Program-made: the position numbers and the translations under genes | Part shown: piece by piece, positions 44,701-54,885 of the stretch | Layout of the letters: each line of letters opens with the position of its first letter | How positions within the stretch are numbered: the first letter of the stretch is position 1 | Assembly: GCF_022836845.1 (NCBI RefSeq) | Contig: NZ_JAJNNZ010000003.1 | Location: 124,001-188,000 of the forward strand | Direction of reading: 5' to 3' | Length of the DNA stretch: 64,000 bases | Source of the DNA: Vibrio gelatinilyticus | GTDB taxonomy: Bacteria > Pseudomonadota > Gammaproteobacteria > Enterobacterales > Vibrionaceae | The notes under the pieces: generated by a model | The model's database searches: none | Told to the model about the DNA's origin: nothing | The model's input: only the letters and a program-made list of their open reading frames with translations

Positions 44701-44802
44701 GTATCTAAGCGATGCTATATTAATAAATTTTTGAATTAATTTATTATTTAATATCAGTGGCTTAATTCATTCTCCTGCGCATTGCCTCCTCAATATTTAA
44801 GC

Positions 44803-44842
44803 TTGTCACACACCCTTAAATTAAGTGAAACACAACTGTCAT
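44803..44842 (+). promoter_or_regulatory. Candidate Pho box of pstS
   Basis: TTGTCAC at 44803 and CTGTCAT at 44836 match the PhoB half site and lie exactly 33 bp apart. The other two 11-bp steps in between are poor, so it is a candidate, not a certain site. Confidence 0.5.
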
Positions 44843-44911
44843 ATTTACCCTCTAAAGTTAGCAGCGTCCAAACGAAACTTAACGGCAATAAGGCCAACAA
44901 AGGAAATTGTG

Positions 44912-45733
44912 ATGAAAAAGACAGTTATCGGTGCAATCGCTCTACTCGGCGCACTAGCAGTGACTCCAGCTTCGGCTAAAGAAACTATTTCAGCGGTAGG
45001 TTCTAGCAGCGTTACGCCACTGATGGAAGTTTTCTCAGAAACATATATGCAGCAAAACTCAAACGTATTTATTGAAGTCCAAGGACCGGGTTCTTCAGCG
45101 GGCGTTAAAGCAGCGAAAAACGGTTCTGCAGATCTTGGTATGTCATCTCGTGAACTCAAAGACTCTGAGAAAGAACCTACTTTAATTGAAGAAGTGGTTG
45201 CGCGCGACGGTATTGCGGTTGTGGTTAACCCAGCAAATGGCCTAAAAGGTCTCACTGCAGAGCAAGTGACGGCAATCTATAAAGGCGAAGTGAATAACTG
45301 GAAAGACGTTGGTGGCGCAGACAAGCCTATCGTTGCTATTACACGCGATACCGCTTCGGGCACTCGCGGTGCATTTGAAGACATCATGAAATTGAAACGC
45401 AAAATTGGTGATGTGAAAGTCACTGCGATTTCGCAACGCGCACAAGTTGCAAACGGTAACGGCGCCCTAAAAACAATGGTTGCTAGCAACCCTTATGCGA
45501 TTGGCTATATCTCGCTAGGTACGGTTGACAGCTCTGTACAAGCTCTTGAAATCGATGGTACGCCAGCTTCAGTCGACAACGTTAAAAATGGCTCTTACAA
45601 AGTAGCGCGTCCTTTCCTTGTACTTTACAAAGATGGCAAGCCATCGACTGAAACTCAAAAATTCCTAGACTGGATGTTGACCGACGATGCACAAGCTATT
45701 GTTGAACGCAAAGGCTACATCTCAGTAAATTAA
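44912..45733 (+). CDS. pstS: Phosphate ABC transporter substrate-binding protein
   Basis: The 273-residue protein has a signal peptide (MKKTVIGAIALLGALAVTPASA) and a PstS fold. Phosphate-site stretches are VGSSSVTPLMEVFSETY, GPGSSAGVKAAKNGSADLGMSSREL and ITRDTASGTRGAFEDI. It captures phosphate in the periplasm and delivers it to PstCA. AAAGGAAA precedes the ATG at 44912; the frame extends upstream to 44825 without a good ribosome site. A hairpin follows, then pstC. Confidence 0.93.
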   Translation: MKKTVIGAIALLGALAVTPASAKETISAVGSSSVTPLMEVFSETYMQQNSNVFIEVQGPGSSAGVKAAKNGSADLGMSSRELKDSEKEPTLIEEVVARDGIAVVVNPANGLKGLTAEQVTAIYKGEVNNWKDVGGADKPIVAITRDTASGTRGAFEDIMKLKRKIGDVKVTAISQRAQVANGNGALKTMVASNPYAIGYISLGTVDSSVQALEIDGTPASVDNVKNGSYKVARPFLVLYKDGKPSTETQKFLDWMLTDDAQAIVERKGYISVN

Positions 45734-45755
45734 ATTTCCGTTATCCCAACATATT

Positions 45756-45781
45756 GCTCAGCCTACCATTTCGGGCTGAGC
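45756..45781 (+). terminator. Hairpin between pstS and pstC
   Basis: GCTCAGCC (45756-45763) and GGCTGAGC (45774-45781) pair over eight bases and are followed by CTTTTG. The weak T run fits partial termination, which would give more pstS than pstCAB. Confidence 0.7.
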
Positions 45782-45820
45782 CTTTTGTATCTATCTCGAA
45801 TTTTCGACGTGTAGACTTTT

Positions 45821-46753
45821 ATGACCATCGCAAACAGTAGTGAGAAGCTTATGAGTAACCAAGCGACTCAAACCAGCACTCGTAGTCTAAAAACTAAGAC
45901 GCGAGTTGACTGGAAAGAACGCATTTTCCACGGACTATTTTTAACCAGTGCCGTTATCGGTATCGTGTCTTTAGCCGTGATTGCTTATTTTATAGTTAAA
46001 GAGAGTATTCCAGCATTTCAGCAAGCGGGTGTTTCTGGCATCGTATTAGGCCAAGATTGGTTGCCACCTGCGTTGTATGGTGTAGCGACCATGATTGTTG
46101 CCTCTGTTGTGTCAACATTGGGAGCTGTAGTTGTGGGCGTACCAATTGGTGTACTTACCGCCATTTTTATTGCTGAAATCGCGCCTAAGCGCTTGGCAGA
46201 TATCATTCGACCTGCGGTCGAGTTACTGGCAGGTATCCCTTCTGTCGTTTATGGCTTTTTTGGCCTCGTCATCATCGTTCCACTTATTCAACAGCTGTTT
46301 AATGTTCCAGCGGGTAATACGATTCTTGCGGGGATTATTGTTCTCGGCGTGATGATACTGCCGACAGTAATAACGGTCTCTGAAACGTCGATCCGTGCTG
46401 TGCCTCGAACCTATAAGGAAGGTTCACTGGCATTGGGTGCATCCAAAATTTTCACCATTTTCAAATTGCTCGTTCCAGCAGCTCGCTCAGGAATTATGAC
46501 GGGTGTTATCTTGGGGATCGGCCGAGCGCTGGGCGAAACGATGGCCATCATTATGGTGATGGGGAATGCACCAGCGATGCCACAAGGCATCTTGGATTCT
46601 GCTCGTACACTAACCGCGAATATCGCTATTGAAATGTCCTATGCAAGTGGTATTCACGCGAATGCGCTGTATGCGACAGGCGTCGTGCTGCTGGTGTTTA
46701 TTATGACGCTAAATGCTGTTCTTCTTTACTTAAACCGTGAAAAAGCGAAGTAA
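45821..46753 (+). CDS. pstC: Phosphate ABC transporter permease PstC
   Basis: The 310-residue protein has six to seven membrane helices and the ABC-permease coupling loop around GSLALGASKIFTIFKLLVPAARSGI. It works with PstA in the inner membrane. An in-frame ATG at 45851 is a possible second start. It is 87 bases after pstS. Confidence 0.92.
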   Translation: MTIANSSEKLMSNQATQTSTRSLKTKTRVDWKERIFHGLFLTSAVIGIVSLAVIAYFIVKESIPAFQQAGVSGIVLGQDWLPPALYGVATMIVASVVSTLGAVVVGVPIGVLTAIFIAEIAPKRLADIIRPAVELLAGIPSVVYGFFGLVIIVPLIQQLFNVPAGNTILAGIIVLGVMILPTVITVSETSIRAVPRTYKEGSLALGASKIFTIFKLLVPAARSGIMTGVILGIGRALGETMAIIMVMGNAPAMPQGILDSARTLTANIAIEMSYASGIHANALYATGVVLLVFIMTLNAVLLYLNREKAK

Positions 46754-46757
46754 CGAT

Positions 46758-47621
46758 ATGGATACTGTAAAACTTAAAAAAGCACGTCAGACCAAAGATT
46801 ACATTCTAAATGTATGCGTTTGGATGGCAGCAGCTCTAACCGTCGGCTTCTTATTTTGGATTATTTGGTACATCTTATCCAATGGCTTACAGCATGTAGA
46901 TTGGAAGTTTATTACTGATAATTACACGCGCACAACGGATGAACATGGCATCTTCCCGATGATTGTCTCAACGGTATATATGGTGATTGCTTCTATAGCG
47001 GTTGCGGCGCCACTTGGCATTATGACCGCTATCTATCTTACCGAGTACGCCAAAGTTGGCAGTAAGTTGGTCAAGATTATTCGATTCTGCACAGAATCAT
47101 TAGCGGGTATACCTTCGATCATCTTCGGTCTATTTGGTATGACATTTTTCGTCGCTATTTTAGGTCTCGGATTTTCGATTCTCTCAGGTGCACTGACTCT
47201 CAGTATTTTGATTTTGCCTGTGATCATTCGTACTACAGAAGAAGCGCTGATGGCCGTTTCTCAAACTTATCGTGAGGGCTCATACGGGCTAGGCGCTTCA
47301 AAAATCTACACAATTTGGCGTTTGATTTTGCCAAGTGCTATGCCAGGGATCTTAACATCGGTGATTCTAAGTATTGGGCGTGTCATTGGGGAATCCGCGC
47401 CAGTTTTCTTAACGGCAGGAATGGTTGCTCGAATCCCTGATTCGTTACTCGACTCTGGACGCACACTAACGGTTCACCTATATAAGTTAACCACAGAGCT
47501 ATTTACCATTGAAGAATGGAATCAAGCGTACGGTACTGCGACAGTTTTGATCGTGTTAGTGTTGTTGATCAATATGGTCACAAAAATAATCGCAAGTCGT
47601 TTTAACACGGCAACGTACTAA
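46758..47621 (+). CDS. pstA: Phosphate ABC transporter permease PstA
   Basis: The 287-residue protein has the same permease fold, with the coupling loop GSYGLGASKIYTIWRLILPSAMPGILTSVILSIGRVIGESAPVFLTAG. The ATG at 46758 lies four bases after the pstC stop and is preferred over an in-frame GTG at 46737 within pstC. It pairs with PstC. Confidence 0.92.
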   Translation: MDTVKLKKARQTKDYILNVCVWMAAALTVGFLFWIIWYILSNGLQHVDWKFITDNYTRTTDEHGIFPMIVSTVYMVIASIAVAAPLGIMTAIYLTEYAKVGSKLVKIIRFCTESLAGIPSIIFGLFGMTFFVAILGLGFSILSGALTLSILILPVIIRTTEEALMAVSQTYREGSYGLGASKIYTIWRLILPSAMPGILTSVILSIGRVIGESAPVFLTAGMVARIPDSLLDSGRTLTVHLYKLTTELFTIEEWNQAYGTATVLIVLVLLINMVTKIIASRFNTATY

Positions 47622-47699
47622 AAAATAGAGATACAGCGACGCCAGACCATAAAGAGCAGTCGCTGATAGCACAACTGCAAAGTATTTAGAGACGAGAAG

Positions 47700-48449
47700 A
47701 TGAACAAATTTAAAATTGAAAACCTAGATTTATATTATGGCGAAAACCAAGCGCTTAAATCCATCAACCTACCTATACCAACGCGTCAGGTTACGGCATT
47801 GATTGGCCCTTCGGGTTGTGGCAAATCGACTCTGCTTCGTTGCCTTAATCGAATGAATGACCTGATCGAAGGTGTAAAAATAACGGGTAATCTAGAAATG
47901 GATGGCACGGATATTTATGGCAATATTGACGTGGCTGATCTTCGTATCAAAGTGGGTATGGTATTCCAGAAACCCAATCCGTTCCCTATGAGTATTTATG
48001 AAAACGTGGCATACGGGCTACGTGCTCAAGGCATCAAAGACAAAAAGCACATTGATTCGGTAGTTGAAACCTCTCTTCGCAGCGCTGCACTTTGGGATGA
48101 AGTGAAAGATCGCTTGAAGTCTCATGCCTTTGGTCTCTCTGGTGGTCAGCAACAACGTTTGTGTATTGCGCGTACTATCGCAATGCAGCCGGATGTGATT
48201 TTGATGGATGAGCCGACATCGGCGCTCGACCCAATTGCGACACACAAGATTGAAGAACTGATGGAAGAGTTAAAGAAAAACTACACCATTGTGATCGTTA
48301 CGCACTCAATGCAGCAAGCTCGTCGAATCTCTGACAGAACGGCATTCTTCTTAATGGGCGAACTGGTAGAACATGATGAGACCAACGTGATCTTTTCTGA
48401 TCCACGAGATGACCGCACGAAAGGTTATGTTAATGGTGATTTTGGCTGA
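47700..48449 (+). CDS. pstB: Phosphate ABC transporter ATP-binding protein
   Basis: The 249-residue protein has the ABC motifs [25 protein letters not shown] and [13 protein letters not shown], and is close to PstB in length and sequence. It drives phosphate uptake through PstCA. phoU, which usually follows pstB in E. coli, is absent: a terminator follows instead. Confidence 0.95.
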   Translation: MNKFKIENLDLYYGENQALKSINLPIPTRQVTALIGPSGCGKSTLLRCLNRMNDLIEGVKITGNLEMDGTDIYGNIDVADLRIKVGMVFQKPNPFPMSIYENVAYGLRAQGIKDKKHIDSVVETSLRSAALWDEVKDRLKSHAFGLSGGQQQRLCIARTIAMQPDVILMDEPTSALDPIATHKIEELMEELKKNYTIVIVTHSMQQARRISDRTAFFLMGELVEHDETNVIFSDPRDDRTKGYVNGDFG

Positions 48450-48516
48450 TCTTCATTTTGAACCGACCATCTGGGGTTCCTGAATTATCACTATAAAAAA
48501 AAGCGATGGTAGTTTT

Positions 48517-48543
48517 GCCCCTCTTTCTAAGAGGGGCTTTTTT
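48517..48543 (+). terminator. Terminator of pstSCAB
   Basis: GCCCCTC (48517-48523) and GAGGGGC (48531-48537) pair around a seven-base loop, followed by six Ts. Confidence 0.9.
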
Positions 48544-48609
48544 GTCTGCCTTCAATCATCTCATTGGTGATTTACTAAATGAATTGAATGAAGAGTTCTT
48601 TGTCTCTTT

Positions 48610-49203
48610 CTATTTTTGGGCAGGGCGAAGCATAAACCAGTAGGGGAAGTTTTCACTTTTAGATAGTACTTCAAAGCCCCGGCGCTCAAAGGTTTTGACG
48701 ACTTTTTCGCTCGATGCAACCACATAGGTTGGTTTACCGGCGTGATCAGCCTGGTCGGTAACTGTTTTTATTAGTGCGCCGGCAAGCCCTTTGCCTGCGG
48801 CCTTTGGTGAAACCCCAAGGCCCCATAGCCAGTAACAATCTTGCATAGGCGGAACGGCTAACATTTGCTCGCAGACTTCCTTGGCAATTTCTATTCGACT
48901 CGAACCCATCATTCGCGTGACAATTGCAAGCAGCTCCATCTTTTGCATAACGTCAGCCTGATGCTGGCCAGGAGCACGCATGATAACGCAGCCCTCATTG
49001 TCTGCAGTGGTATAAACTTCTCCTCCAGCTAACCCCCATTCGCCGATGGCCCAGCGCCAATAGGCATCATGAGCGAATTCTGAAACTTCGTCTTGGCGCA
49101 ATGCAGCTTGCATGGCTTCGTTGTTGGCATAGGCATCAATAAACATCGTACTGAGAGCAGGTACTGTAGAATAATCCGCGTTAATAATTTTCAAATCTGA
49201 CAT
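48610..49203 (-). CDS. GNAT-family N-acetyltransferase
   Basis: The 197-residue protein has the acetyl-CoA binding core LWGLGVSPKAAGKGLAGALIKTVTDQAD (about 124-151) and a C-terminal half KTFERRGFEVLSKSENFPYWFMLRP typical of GNAT fold enzymes. The acceptor is unknown. It stands alone between the pst operon and the sulfatase-like gene. Confidence 0.82.
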   Translation of the reverse strand: MSDLKIINADYSTVPALSTMFIDAYANNEAMQAALRQDEVSEFAHDAYWRWAIGEWGLAGGEVYTTADNEGCVIMRAPGQHQADVMQKMELLAIVTRMMGSSRIEIAKEVCEQMLAVPPMQDCYWLWGLGVSPKAAGKGLAGALIKTVTDQADHAGKPTYVVASSEKVVKTFERRGFEVLSKSENFPYWFMLRPAQK

Positions 49204-49547
49204 GCTACTTCCTCATGGCGGTTTAAGTTGATAAATGTATGAATTTAAACATTAGCATGGTTAAAGCGTTACGTGCCAGTATTCTGTAAAGTATAAGAAA
49301 GCCATAGGTGACCGACAGTGAATGTCGGATATCAGCGACAAGAATTGAGTGCGTTGAAGAGAGTCTCATTGCTTCATTGAGGACGATACGAAAAAGGGTC
49401 AGCACGTGGCCAACCCTTTTGAATGATGCTGCCAATGATGCGCAAACTTCTTCAGGAGAGAGAAAGTAGCGCTATTAACACGTTACTCGTAAGATCTAAA
49501 AAATAGACCATTGTCGTTGGGCCTATCAGAGATCCGTTGAATAACTC
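49204..49547. other. Intergenic region with one hairpin
   Basis: A hairpin, AAAAGGGT (49392-49399) with ACCCTTTT (49413-49420), resembles a terminator. A 70-codon minus-strand frame at 49223-49435 has no recognisable feature and is left out. I see no RNA gene. Confidence 0.45.
49392..49420. terminator. Hairpin resembling a bidirectional terminator
   Basis: AAAAGGGT and ACCCTTTT are eight-base arms with A and T runs within the stem. No gene ends directly before it, so its transcript is unknown. Confidence 0.5.
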
Positions 49548-51389
49548 CTACTCGCTAAAGCGACTCAGTACGTCAAGCGCATATTTCATGCGTTCTGCGT
49601 CGATTTCTTGTTTGGGAAGCAGGCGATTTCTGCCATCTTTGACTTCATACAAGCCATTTCCCTTTAAAGAAAAGATCTTATCTTTAGAGACTATCGCATA
49701 GTCGCCGTAATCAGAAATAATGGTATACGGGCGCTCAACGTACTCACCATATAAGTTTTCACCGATGGAGTAGTCCTTAACGTCGGTTGTAACACCAAGG
49801 TAGTTGCTCATCAGTGTTGGTACCATATCGAAGTGAGTGGTCATCTCTCCCTGAGGCCATTGGTTTGCTTGCTTATCCACGCCAGCACCAATCATGATAA
49901 AAGGGACTTTAACCTGAGCTTCGGTGAAGTTTCCGTTGTGGCCCCAGAAGTTCTGACCGTTATCGTTCAGCTCTTCGCCATGATCACCAGTAATGACAAC
50001 TACCGTGTCGTCAAGTGTGCCTTGTTCTTCAAGTTTCGCAAACACTTGCTTGATTAAGCTATCGACGAAATGGGTGCTGGTACGATAGCGATTAAAAATA
50101 GGCTCTGGATCGGAATCGTTGCTTCGGACAAATGGGTTGTTCGGACCAGACATTGGCTCAAATTTAGGTTCGTAATCGTCAGGGAAGATGAAACCGTGTG
50201 GCGCATCAAAGAACAGAAACGAAAAGGTCGGCTTGTCCGAGCGATCTTCGTACCATTTTGTCCAGTCATCGACTAACTCGATATCACGTTCTGCGGCATT
50301 GCCCATACTCTTACCGCGAATACGGAGATTTGGGATATTGGCGAAAATCGTGCGATTGAATTCCGGTGATTCGATGTGTGCAGAGGTAAAAATACCAATG
50401 TTGTAATCCAATTCTTGCAAGCGATCCATTAAAACGGTGGAGCGCTGGTTGGCAAGCATTGGGTGCCAGTATGGACCTGGAAGACCGTAGAACAAACCAA
50501 AGGTACCCATACGCGTCGCATTGCCTGACGCATAGTGTCGGTCAAACGACAATCCCTCTTGAGAAGCTTGGTACACTGTCGGCATATATTCTTGCGTGAC
50601 GGTGTCAGAGCGCCAGGAATCAATCAAGATCACCATGATATTTTTTGGCTGCACTGGTGCAGTACCAACAATAGGTGAACGAGGGTAGTTTAGCCCACCT
50701 TGAATAGTTGGTTTTTTTGCTTGCTTCTTCGCTAATTCTTCACGATCCAAATAGCCATGTTTCATCAAAAATGAATTCGCGATTGTTGGATAAAATAGCG
50801 GTAGGTATTGATTCACGAAAAGTACGGGTTGGTAGGCTGTTGCCGCTGCCCAAATATGAATGCTGTGGCTTGCCAGAGTCGTCGCTAAAAACAGCCCCAT
50901 AAACACTTTGCGAAGCTTACGCGTCAGAGCAAACTGTTTGTATTCTACTCGGCCTAGAACCCACCACTGAAGAGCAAAAATCGATGCCATTCCAGCTGCG
51001 AGTACTAACCATGCCGTCATTGGGAACTCAACAATTTGTCCTGAAGCTACAAGAGAAAGAACAGGGTAGTTTAGGTGAAAGCGGTAAAAACCAAACACCA
51101 TGGTATCGACAATTAAAAAACTGATTGCAATCGTTGCAAACAGGGCCAGCACCACTCGCTTTGCCTTAAAAGGCAAGAAGCACAACACCATGCAGACCAG
51201 ACCAAATACCAAGGCCAGCAAGCTCATGTGACTAAATACACTGGTAACGGTGAAGGCAACCTGTGCCGTATCAAAGGGGACATCAGGAAAATAGGAAAAA
51301 TAGCGTATAGCGACGAGCGTTGCCAAAAGAGAGTTAAAGATTAGAAACTCATAGTAGGGGCTCAACCGAGTTTTCAAAAACGACAACAT
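49548..51389 (-). CDS. DUF3413/sulfatase-fold membrane protein (PbgA/YejM-like)
   Basis: The 613-residue protein has five membrane helices (about 15-220) and a periplasmic alkaline-phosphatase/sulfatase-like domain (about 245-600). The domain has MVILIDSWRSDTVTQEYMPTV, HYASGNATRMGTFGLFYGLPG and VVITGDHGEELNDNGQNFWGHNGN. PbgA/YejM of E. coli senses lipopolysaccharide and regulates its synthesis through LapB. The Asp, Thr and His residues here fit a metal site better than those of E. coli YejM, so the protein could be enzymatic. The usual yejL partner is absent, so it may be a paralogue. Confidence 0.85.
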   Translation of the reverse strand: MLSFLKTRLSPYYEFLIFNSLLATLVAIRYFSYFPDVPFDTAQVAFTVTSVFSHMSLLALVFGLVCMVLCFLPFKAKRVVLALFATIAISFLIVDTMVFGFYRFHLNYPVLSLVASGQIVEFPMTAWLVLAAGMASIFALQWWVLGRVEYKQFALTRKLRKVFMGLFLATTLASHSIHIWAAATAYQPVLFVNQYLPLFYPTIANSFLMKHGYLDREELAKKQAKKPTIQGGLNYPRSPIVGTAPVQPKNIMVILIDSWRSDTVTQEYMPTVYQASQEGLSFDRHYASGNATRMGTFGLFYGLPGPYWHPMLANQRSTVLMDRLQELDYNIGIFTSAHIESPEFNRTIFANIPNLRIRGKSMGNAAERDIELVDDWTKWYEDRSDKPTFSFLFFDAPHGFIFPDDYEPKFEPMSGPNNPFVRSNDSDPEPIFNRYRTSTHFVDSLIKQVFAKLEEQGTLDDTVVVITGDHGEELNDNGQNFWGHNGNFTEAQVKVPFIMIGAGVDKQANQWPQGEMTTHFDMVPTLMSNYLGVTTDVKDYSIGENLYGEYVERPYTIISDYGDYAIVSKDKIFSLKGNGLYEVKDGRNRLLPKQEIDAERMKYALDVLSRFSE

Positions 51390-51544
51390 ATTGAATAACC
51401 GTTAAATTTAATTTGTATACCAGAAAAATTTGATCAGGAAGTATAGTCCCAAATTTCACTTAAGACTACAGGAAAATGATGCATTTGTCAGGCACGTAAT
51501 TCACGTGCAATACAGTGAAGGGAGATGGTGACTCTGAGTTAAAT

Positions 51545-51562
51545 GGCCCCCATTTGAGGGCC
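51545..51562 (-). terminator. Hairpin after hutH
   Basis: GGCCC (51545-51549) and GGGCC (51558-51562) are short G+C arms just after the hut operon. The T run after it on the minus strand (ATTT) is weak. Confidence 0.55.
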
Positions 51563-51578
51563 TAAGGTGTGGTAGCGC

Positions 51579-53111
51579 TTATAGGCTAGGCAATAGGTTG
51601 TCGGGCATTAATGAATTGTGCTTACAAAGCTTAAGAATTGTATTGGCTTTCGCAATGTCTGGCGCAAAGTAGCGATCTTTATCGTAGAAAGGGACGCTTT
51701 CTCTCAGGATATCCTTTGCTTGCTCTATTTTTTTTGATGATTTTAGCGGTGTTCTGAAATCTAATCCCTGCGCCGACGCTAAGTACTCGACAGCCAAAAT
51801 TCCGCGTGTGTTCTCGGCCATATCAGTTAAGCGACGCGCTGCGAATGTTGCCATTGAGACATGATCCTCTTGATTTGCAGACGTTGGCAGGCTGTCGACT
51901 GAGGCTGGGTGGGCGAGCGTTTTGTTCTCACTGGCTAGAGCTGCGGATGTGACTTGCGCGATCATAAACCCTGAGTTTACGCCACCATTGTTAACCAAAA
52001 ATGGTGGCAGCTTACTCAGTGCACTGTCTATCAGCAGTGCCATGCGACGCTCCGATAAGCTACCAATTTCAGCGATAGCAAGTGCAAGATTATCGGCAGC
52101 CATTGCAACAGGCTCTGCATGAAAGTTACCGCCAGAGACAATGTCGCCATCATCCGCAAAAACGAGAGGGTTATCGGAGACCGAGTTTGCCTCAACCTCC
52201 AATACCTCGGCGGAGTTGCGGATCTGCTGTAAGCAGGCCCCCATGACTTGAGGTTGACAGCGTAAGGAGTAGGGGTCCTGCACTTTCTCGCAGTCATCGT
52301 GAGATTCTCCAATCTCACTTTTAGCGTCGAGTAAGTAGCGGAACGCAAAAGCGGCATCCATTTGACCTCGATGACCACGCACACGATGAATTCGAGGATC
52401 AAACGGCTTTCGACTGCCCAGTGCCGCATCCACTGACATCGCCCCACAAACGGTGGCCGAAGCAAACAAATCTTCGGCTTGGAATAAACCTTCAAGCGCC
52501 AAAGCAGTCGAGGCTTGTGTTCCGTTGAGTAAGGCTAGTCCTTCTTTCGGGGCAAGGGTAATGGGCGCTAGCCCTGCGATTTGTAATGCTTCCATACCTG
52601 TAATCAGGCGACCATTGTGTCTTGCTTCACCTTCGCCCAGTAATATCGTGCTCATATGAGCCAATGGGGCGAGATCACCAGACGCACCAACGGAGCCTTT
52701 TTTTGGTACGCAAGGATAGACTTGAGCGTTCACTAGCTCAATAAGAGCCTGAATCACAGATAGCCTAATTCCTGAGTAACCGCGCGACAGGCTATTGATC
52801 TTCAGAACCATCATTAAGCGCACGGTCTCATCATCCATGAACTCGCCAATGCCAGCAGCATGAGACAGCACGATGCTCTTTTGTAGAACTTCCAGATCTT
52901 CTGGTGCGATACGGGTATTGGCCAGCAAACCAAACCCGGTGTTGATTCCATAAACTGTTTTGTTGTCGGCAATGACAGCATTGACAACCTCGGTACTGGC
53001 ATTGATATCCACATGTGCGTCGACATCGAGCATTAAGTTCACTGGAGAACGACTGATTTGTCGAAGTAGAGGCAATGATAGCTCACCGGGTTTCAAAACT
53101 AGATTTAACAT
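51579..53111 (-). CDS. hutH: Histidine ammonia-lyase
   Basis: The protein of 510 residues converts histidine to urocanate and ammonia. The MIO prosthetic group is formed from the Ala-Ser-Gly in [15 protein letters not shown], and the [30 protein letters not shown] and [12 protein letters not shown] motifs are present. GGAAG eight bases before ATG 53111 supports this start. The in-frame frame extends 22 codons further into hutU. It is the last gene of hutIGUH. Confidence 0.95.
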   Translation of the reverse strand: MLNLVLKPGELSLPLLRQISRSPVNLMLDVDAHVDINASTEVVNAVIADNKTVYGINTGFGLLANTRIAPEDLEVLQKSIVLSHAAGIGEFMDDETVRLMMVLKINSLSRGYSGIRLSVIQALIELVNAQVYPCVPKKGSVGASGDLAPLAHMSTILLGEGEARHNGRLITGMEALQIAGLAPITLAPKEGLALLNGTQASTALALEGLFQAEDLFASATVCGAMSVDAALGSRKPFDPRIHRVRGHRGQMDAAFAFRYLLDAKSEIGESHDDCEKVQDPYSLRCQPQVMGACLQQIRNSAEVLEVEANSVSDNPLVFADDGDIVSGGNFHAEPVAMAADNLALAIAEIGSLSERRMALLIDSALSKLPPFLVNNGGVNSGFMIAQVTSAALASENKTLAHPASVDSLPTSANQEDHVSMATFAARRLTDMAENTRGILAVEYLASAQGLDFRTPLKSSKKIEQAKDILRESVPFYDKDRYFAPDIAKANTILKLCKHNSLMPDNLLPSL

Positions 53112-53133
53112 CTCGTGATCTTCCATATTGTTG

Positions 53134-54843
53134 TTATTCGTTATTGAGTGTGCGATTGAGCTCGGCAAGTTCAGCATTGATCATTGGCAAGTCTAAACGT
53201 TGTTCCTTTGCGCACTGCTTGGCAATATCGTAGCCAGCATCAGCATGTCTCATGACACCAGTTGCCGGATCATTATGAAGCACACGGGCGATTCGTCGGC
53301 TGGCATCCTCGCTACCATCGCAGCAAATGACCATCCCCGAATGTTGAGAAAACCCCATACCTACGCCGCCGCCGTGATGAAGTGATACCCAGGTCGCGCC
53401 TCCGGCTGTATTGAGAAGCGCGTTAAGTAGTGGCCAATCAGAAACGGCATCAGAGCCATCGAGCATGCCTTCCGTTTCGCGGTTAGGGCTTGCCACCGAG
53501 CCAGAGTCCAAATGGTCTCGTCCAATAACGACGGGGGCTTTGAGTTCGCCATTTTTGACCATTTCGTTAAATGCTTGGCCAAGGCGTTCACGATCTTTAA
53601 GACCAACCCAACAAATACGTGCAGGTAGCCCTTGGAATTGAATGCGTTCGCGCGCCATATCGAGCCAATTATGAAGGTGAGGATTGTCTGGGATCAACTC
53701 TTTGACTTTTTGATCTGTCTTATAAATGTCGTCTGGGTCACCGGAAAGAGCAGCCCAGCGAAATGGACCAATTCCTTCACAAAAGAGTGGGCGAATATAG
53801 GCAGGGACAAATCCAGGGAAGTCGAACGCATTTTTAATGCCTTCCTCGAGCGCCATCTGGCGGATATTGTTGCCGTAATCAAGTGTCACCGCACCGCGCT
53901 GTTGCAGTGTGAGCATTGCTTGAACTTGCACGGCCATCGAAGCTTTTGCTGCCTTGACCACACCAACTTCATCCACTTTCCTTTGCTGTGCAGCGTACTC
54001 CATACTCCAGCCTTGGGGTAAATAGCCATTAAGAGGATCGTGCGCAGAGGTTTGGTCTGTAACGACGTCAGGGGTGATGTCTTTGTCTACCAGCTGCGCA
54101 AAGATGTCCGCAGCATTACCTAACAGACCAACAGAAATAGGTTTGTCAGAATGTTGAATGACCGCGAGCGCCTCATCCAAAGTATGGGCTTTGACATCAA
54201 CATACCCCGTACGTAGCCGATAATCGATACGTGACTCATCGCATTCAACGGCAAGCATGGAAAAGCCGGCCATGGTGGCAGCAAGAGGTTGAGCCCCGCC
54301 CATGCCGCCCAAGCCACCAGTCAGGATCAGTTTATTGGTGCCTCTACCATCGAAGTGCTTTTTCGCTATCGCAACGAAGGTTTCGTATGTACCTTGAACG
54401 ATGCCCTGAGAGCCAATGTAGATCCATGAGCCTGCGGTCATTTGCCCATACATCATAAGGCCCTGCTTATCGAGCTCATTAAAGTGCTCCCAATTTGCCC
54501 AGTGAGGGACTAGGTTTGAATTGGCAATTAGGACTCTAGGTGCATCTTTATGGGTTGGGAATACGCCCACAGGTTTACCGGATTGAACCAGTAAGGTCTG
54601 ATCGTCTTCTAGCCGCTGAAGGACTTCAATGATTTTGTCATAACACTGCCAGTTTCTGGCTGCTCGACCTATGCCACCATAGACCACGAGCGATTGAGGA
54701 TGTTCTGCGACATCAGGATCAAGGTTATTCATCAACATGCGAAGAGGCGCTTCAGTGAGCCATGATTTGGCACTCAGTGTCGTGCCCTGTGGTGCTCGAA
54801 TCACGCGCGTCTCATCGTTGCGAGAATCAATCTGTTTGGTCAT
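53134..54843 (-). CDS. hutU: Urocanate hydratase
   Basis: The 569-residue protein converts urocanate to 4-imidazolone-5-propionate using bound NAD. The NAD loop [18 protein letters not shown], the [15 protein letters not shown] segment and the [19 protein letters not shown] motif are present. It is the third gene of the operon (after hutI and hutG) and is followed by hutH. Its length is normal. Confidence 0.95.
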   Translation of the reverse strand: MTKQIDSRNDETRVIRAPQGTTLSAKSWLTEAPLRMLMNNLDPDVAEHPQSLVVYGGIGRAARNWQCYDKIIEVLQRLEDDQTLLVQSGKPVGVFPTHKDAPRVLIANSNLVPHWANWEHFNELDKQGLMMYGQMTAGSWIYIGSQGIVQGTYETFVAIAKKHFDGRGTNKLILTGGLGGMGGAQPLAATMAGFSMLAVECDESRIDYRLRTGYVDVKAHTLDEALAVIQHSDKPISVGLLGNAADIFAQLVDKDITPDVVTDQTSAHDPLNGYLPQGWSMEYAAQQRKVDEVGVVKAAKASMAVQVQAMLTLQQRGAVTLDYGNNIRQMALEEGIKNAFDFPGFVPAYIRPLFCEGIGPFRWAALSGDPDDIYKTDQKVKELIPDNPHLHNWLDMARERIQFQGLPARICWVGLKDRERLGQAFNEMVKNGELKAPVVIGRDHLDSGSVASPNRETEGMLDGSDAVSDWPLLNALLNTAGGATWVSLHHGGGVGMGFSQHSGMVICCDGSEDASRRIARVLHNDPATGVMRHADAGYDIAKQCAKEQRLDLPMINAELAELNRTLNNE

Positions 54844-54885
54844 TGGATTTATTCCTTTTGCTTCGCTCTTTGGCGATTGTTGCTG

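Larger units (their letters stand above)
44607..44911. promoter_or_regulatory. Terminator of the helicase gene and pstS promoter region
   Basis: A strong terminator at 44661-44700 ends the helicase transcript. The AT-rich part (44700-44765) and two Pho-box-like half sites, TTGTCAC (44803-44809) and CTGTCAT (44836-44842), follow. They are 33 bp apart, that is three helical turns of 11 bp, so both could be read by PhoB. AAAGGA precedes the pstS ATG. Confidence 0.6.

Noticed and set aside
49223..49435. 70-codon frame in the gap after the GNAT gene
   Set aside because: It lacks a recognisable domain and lies across a terminator-like hairpin.
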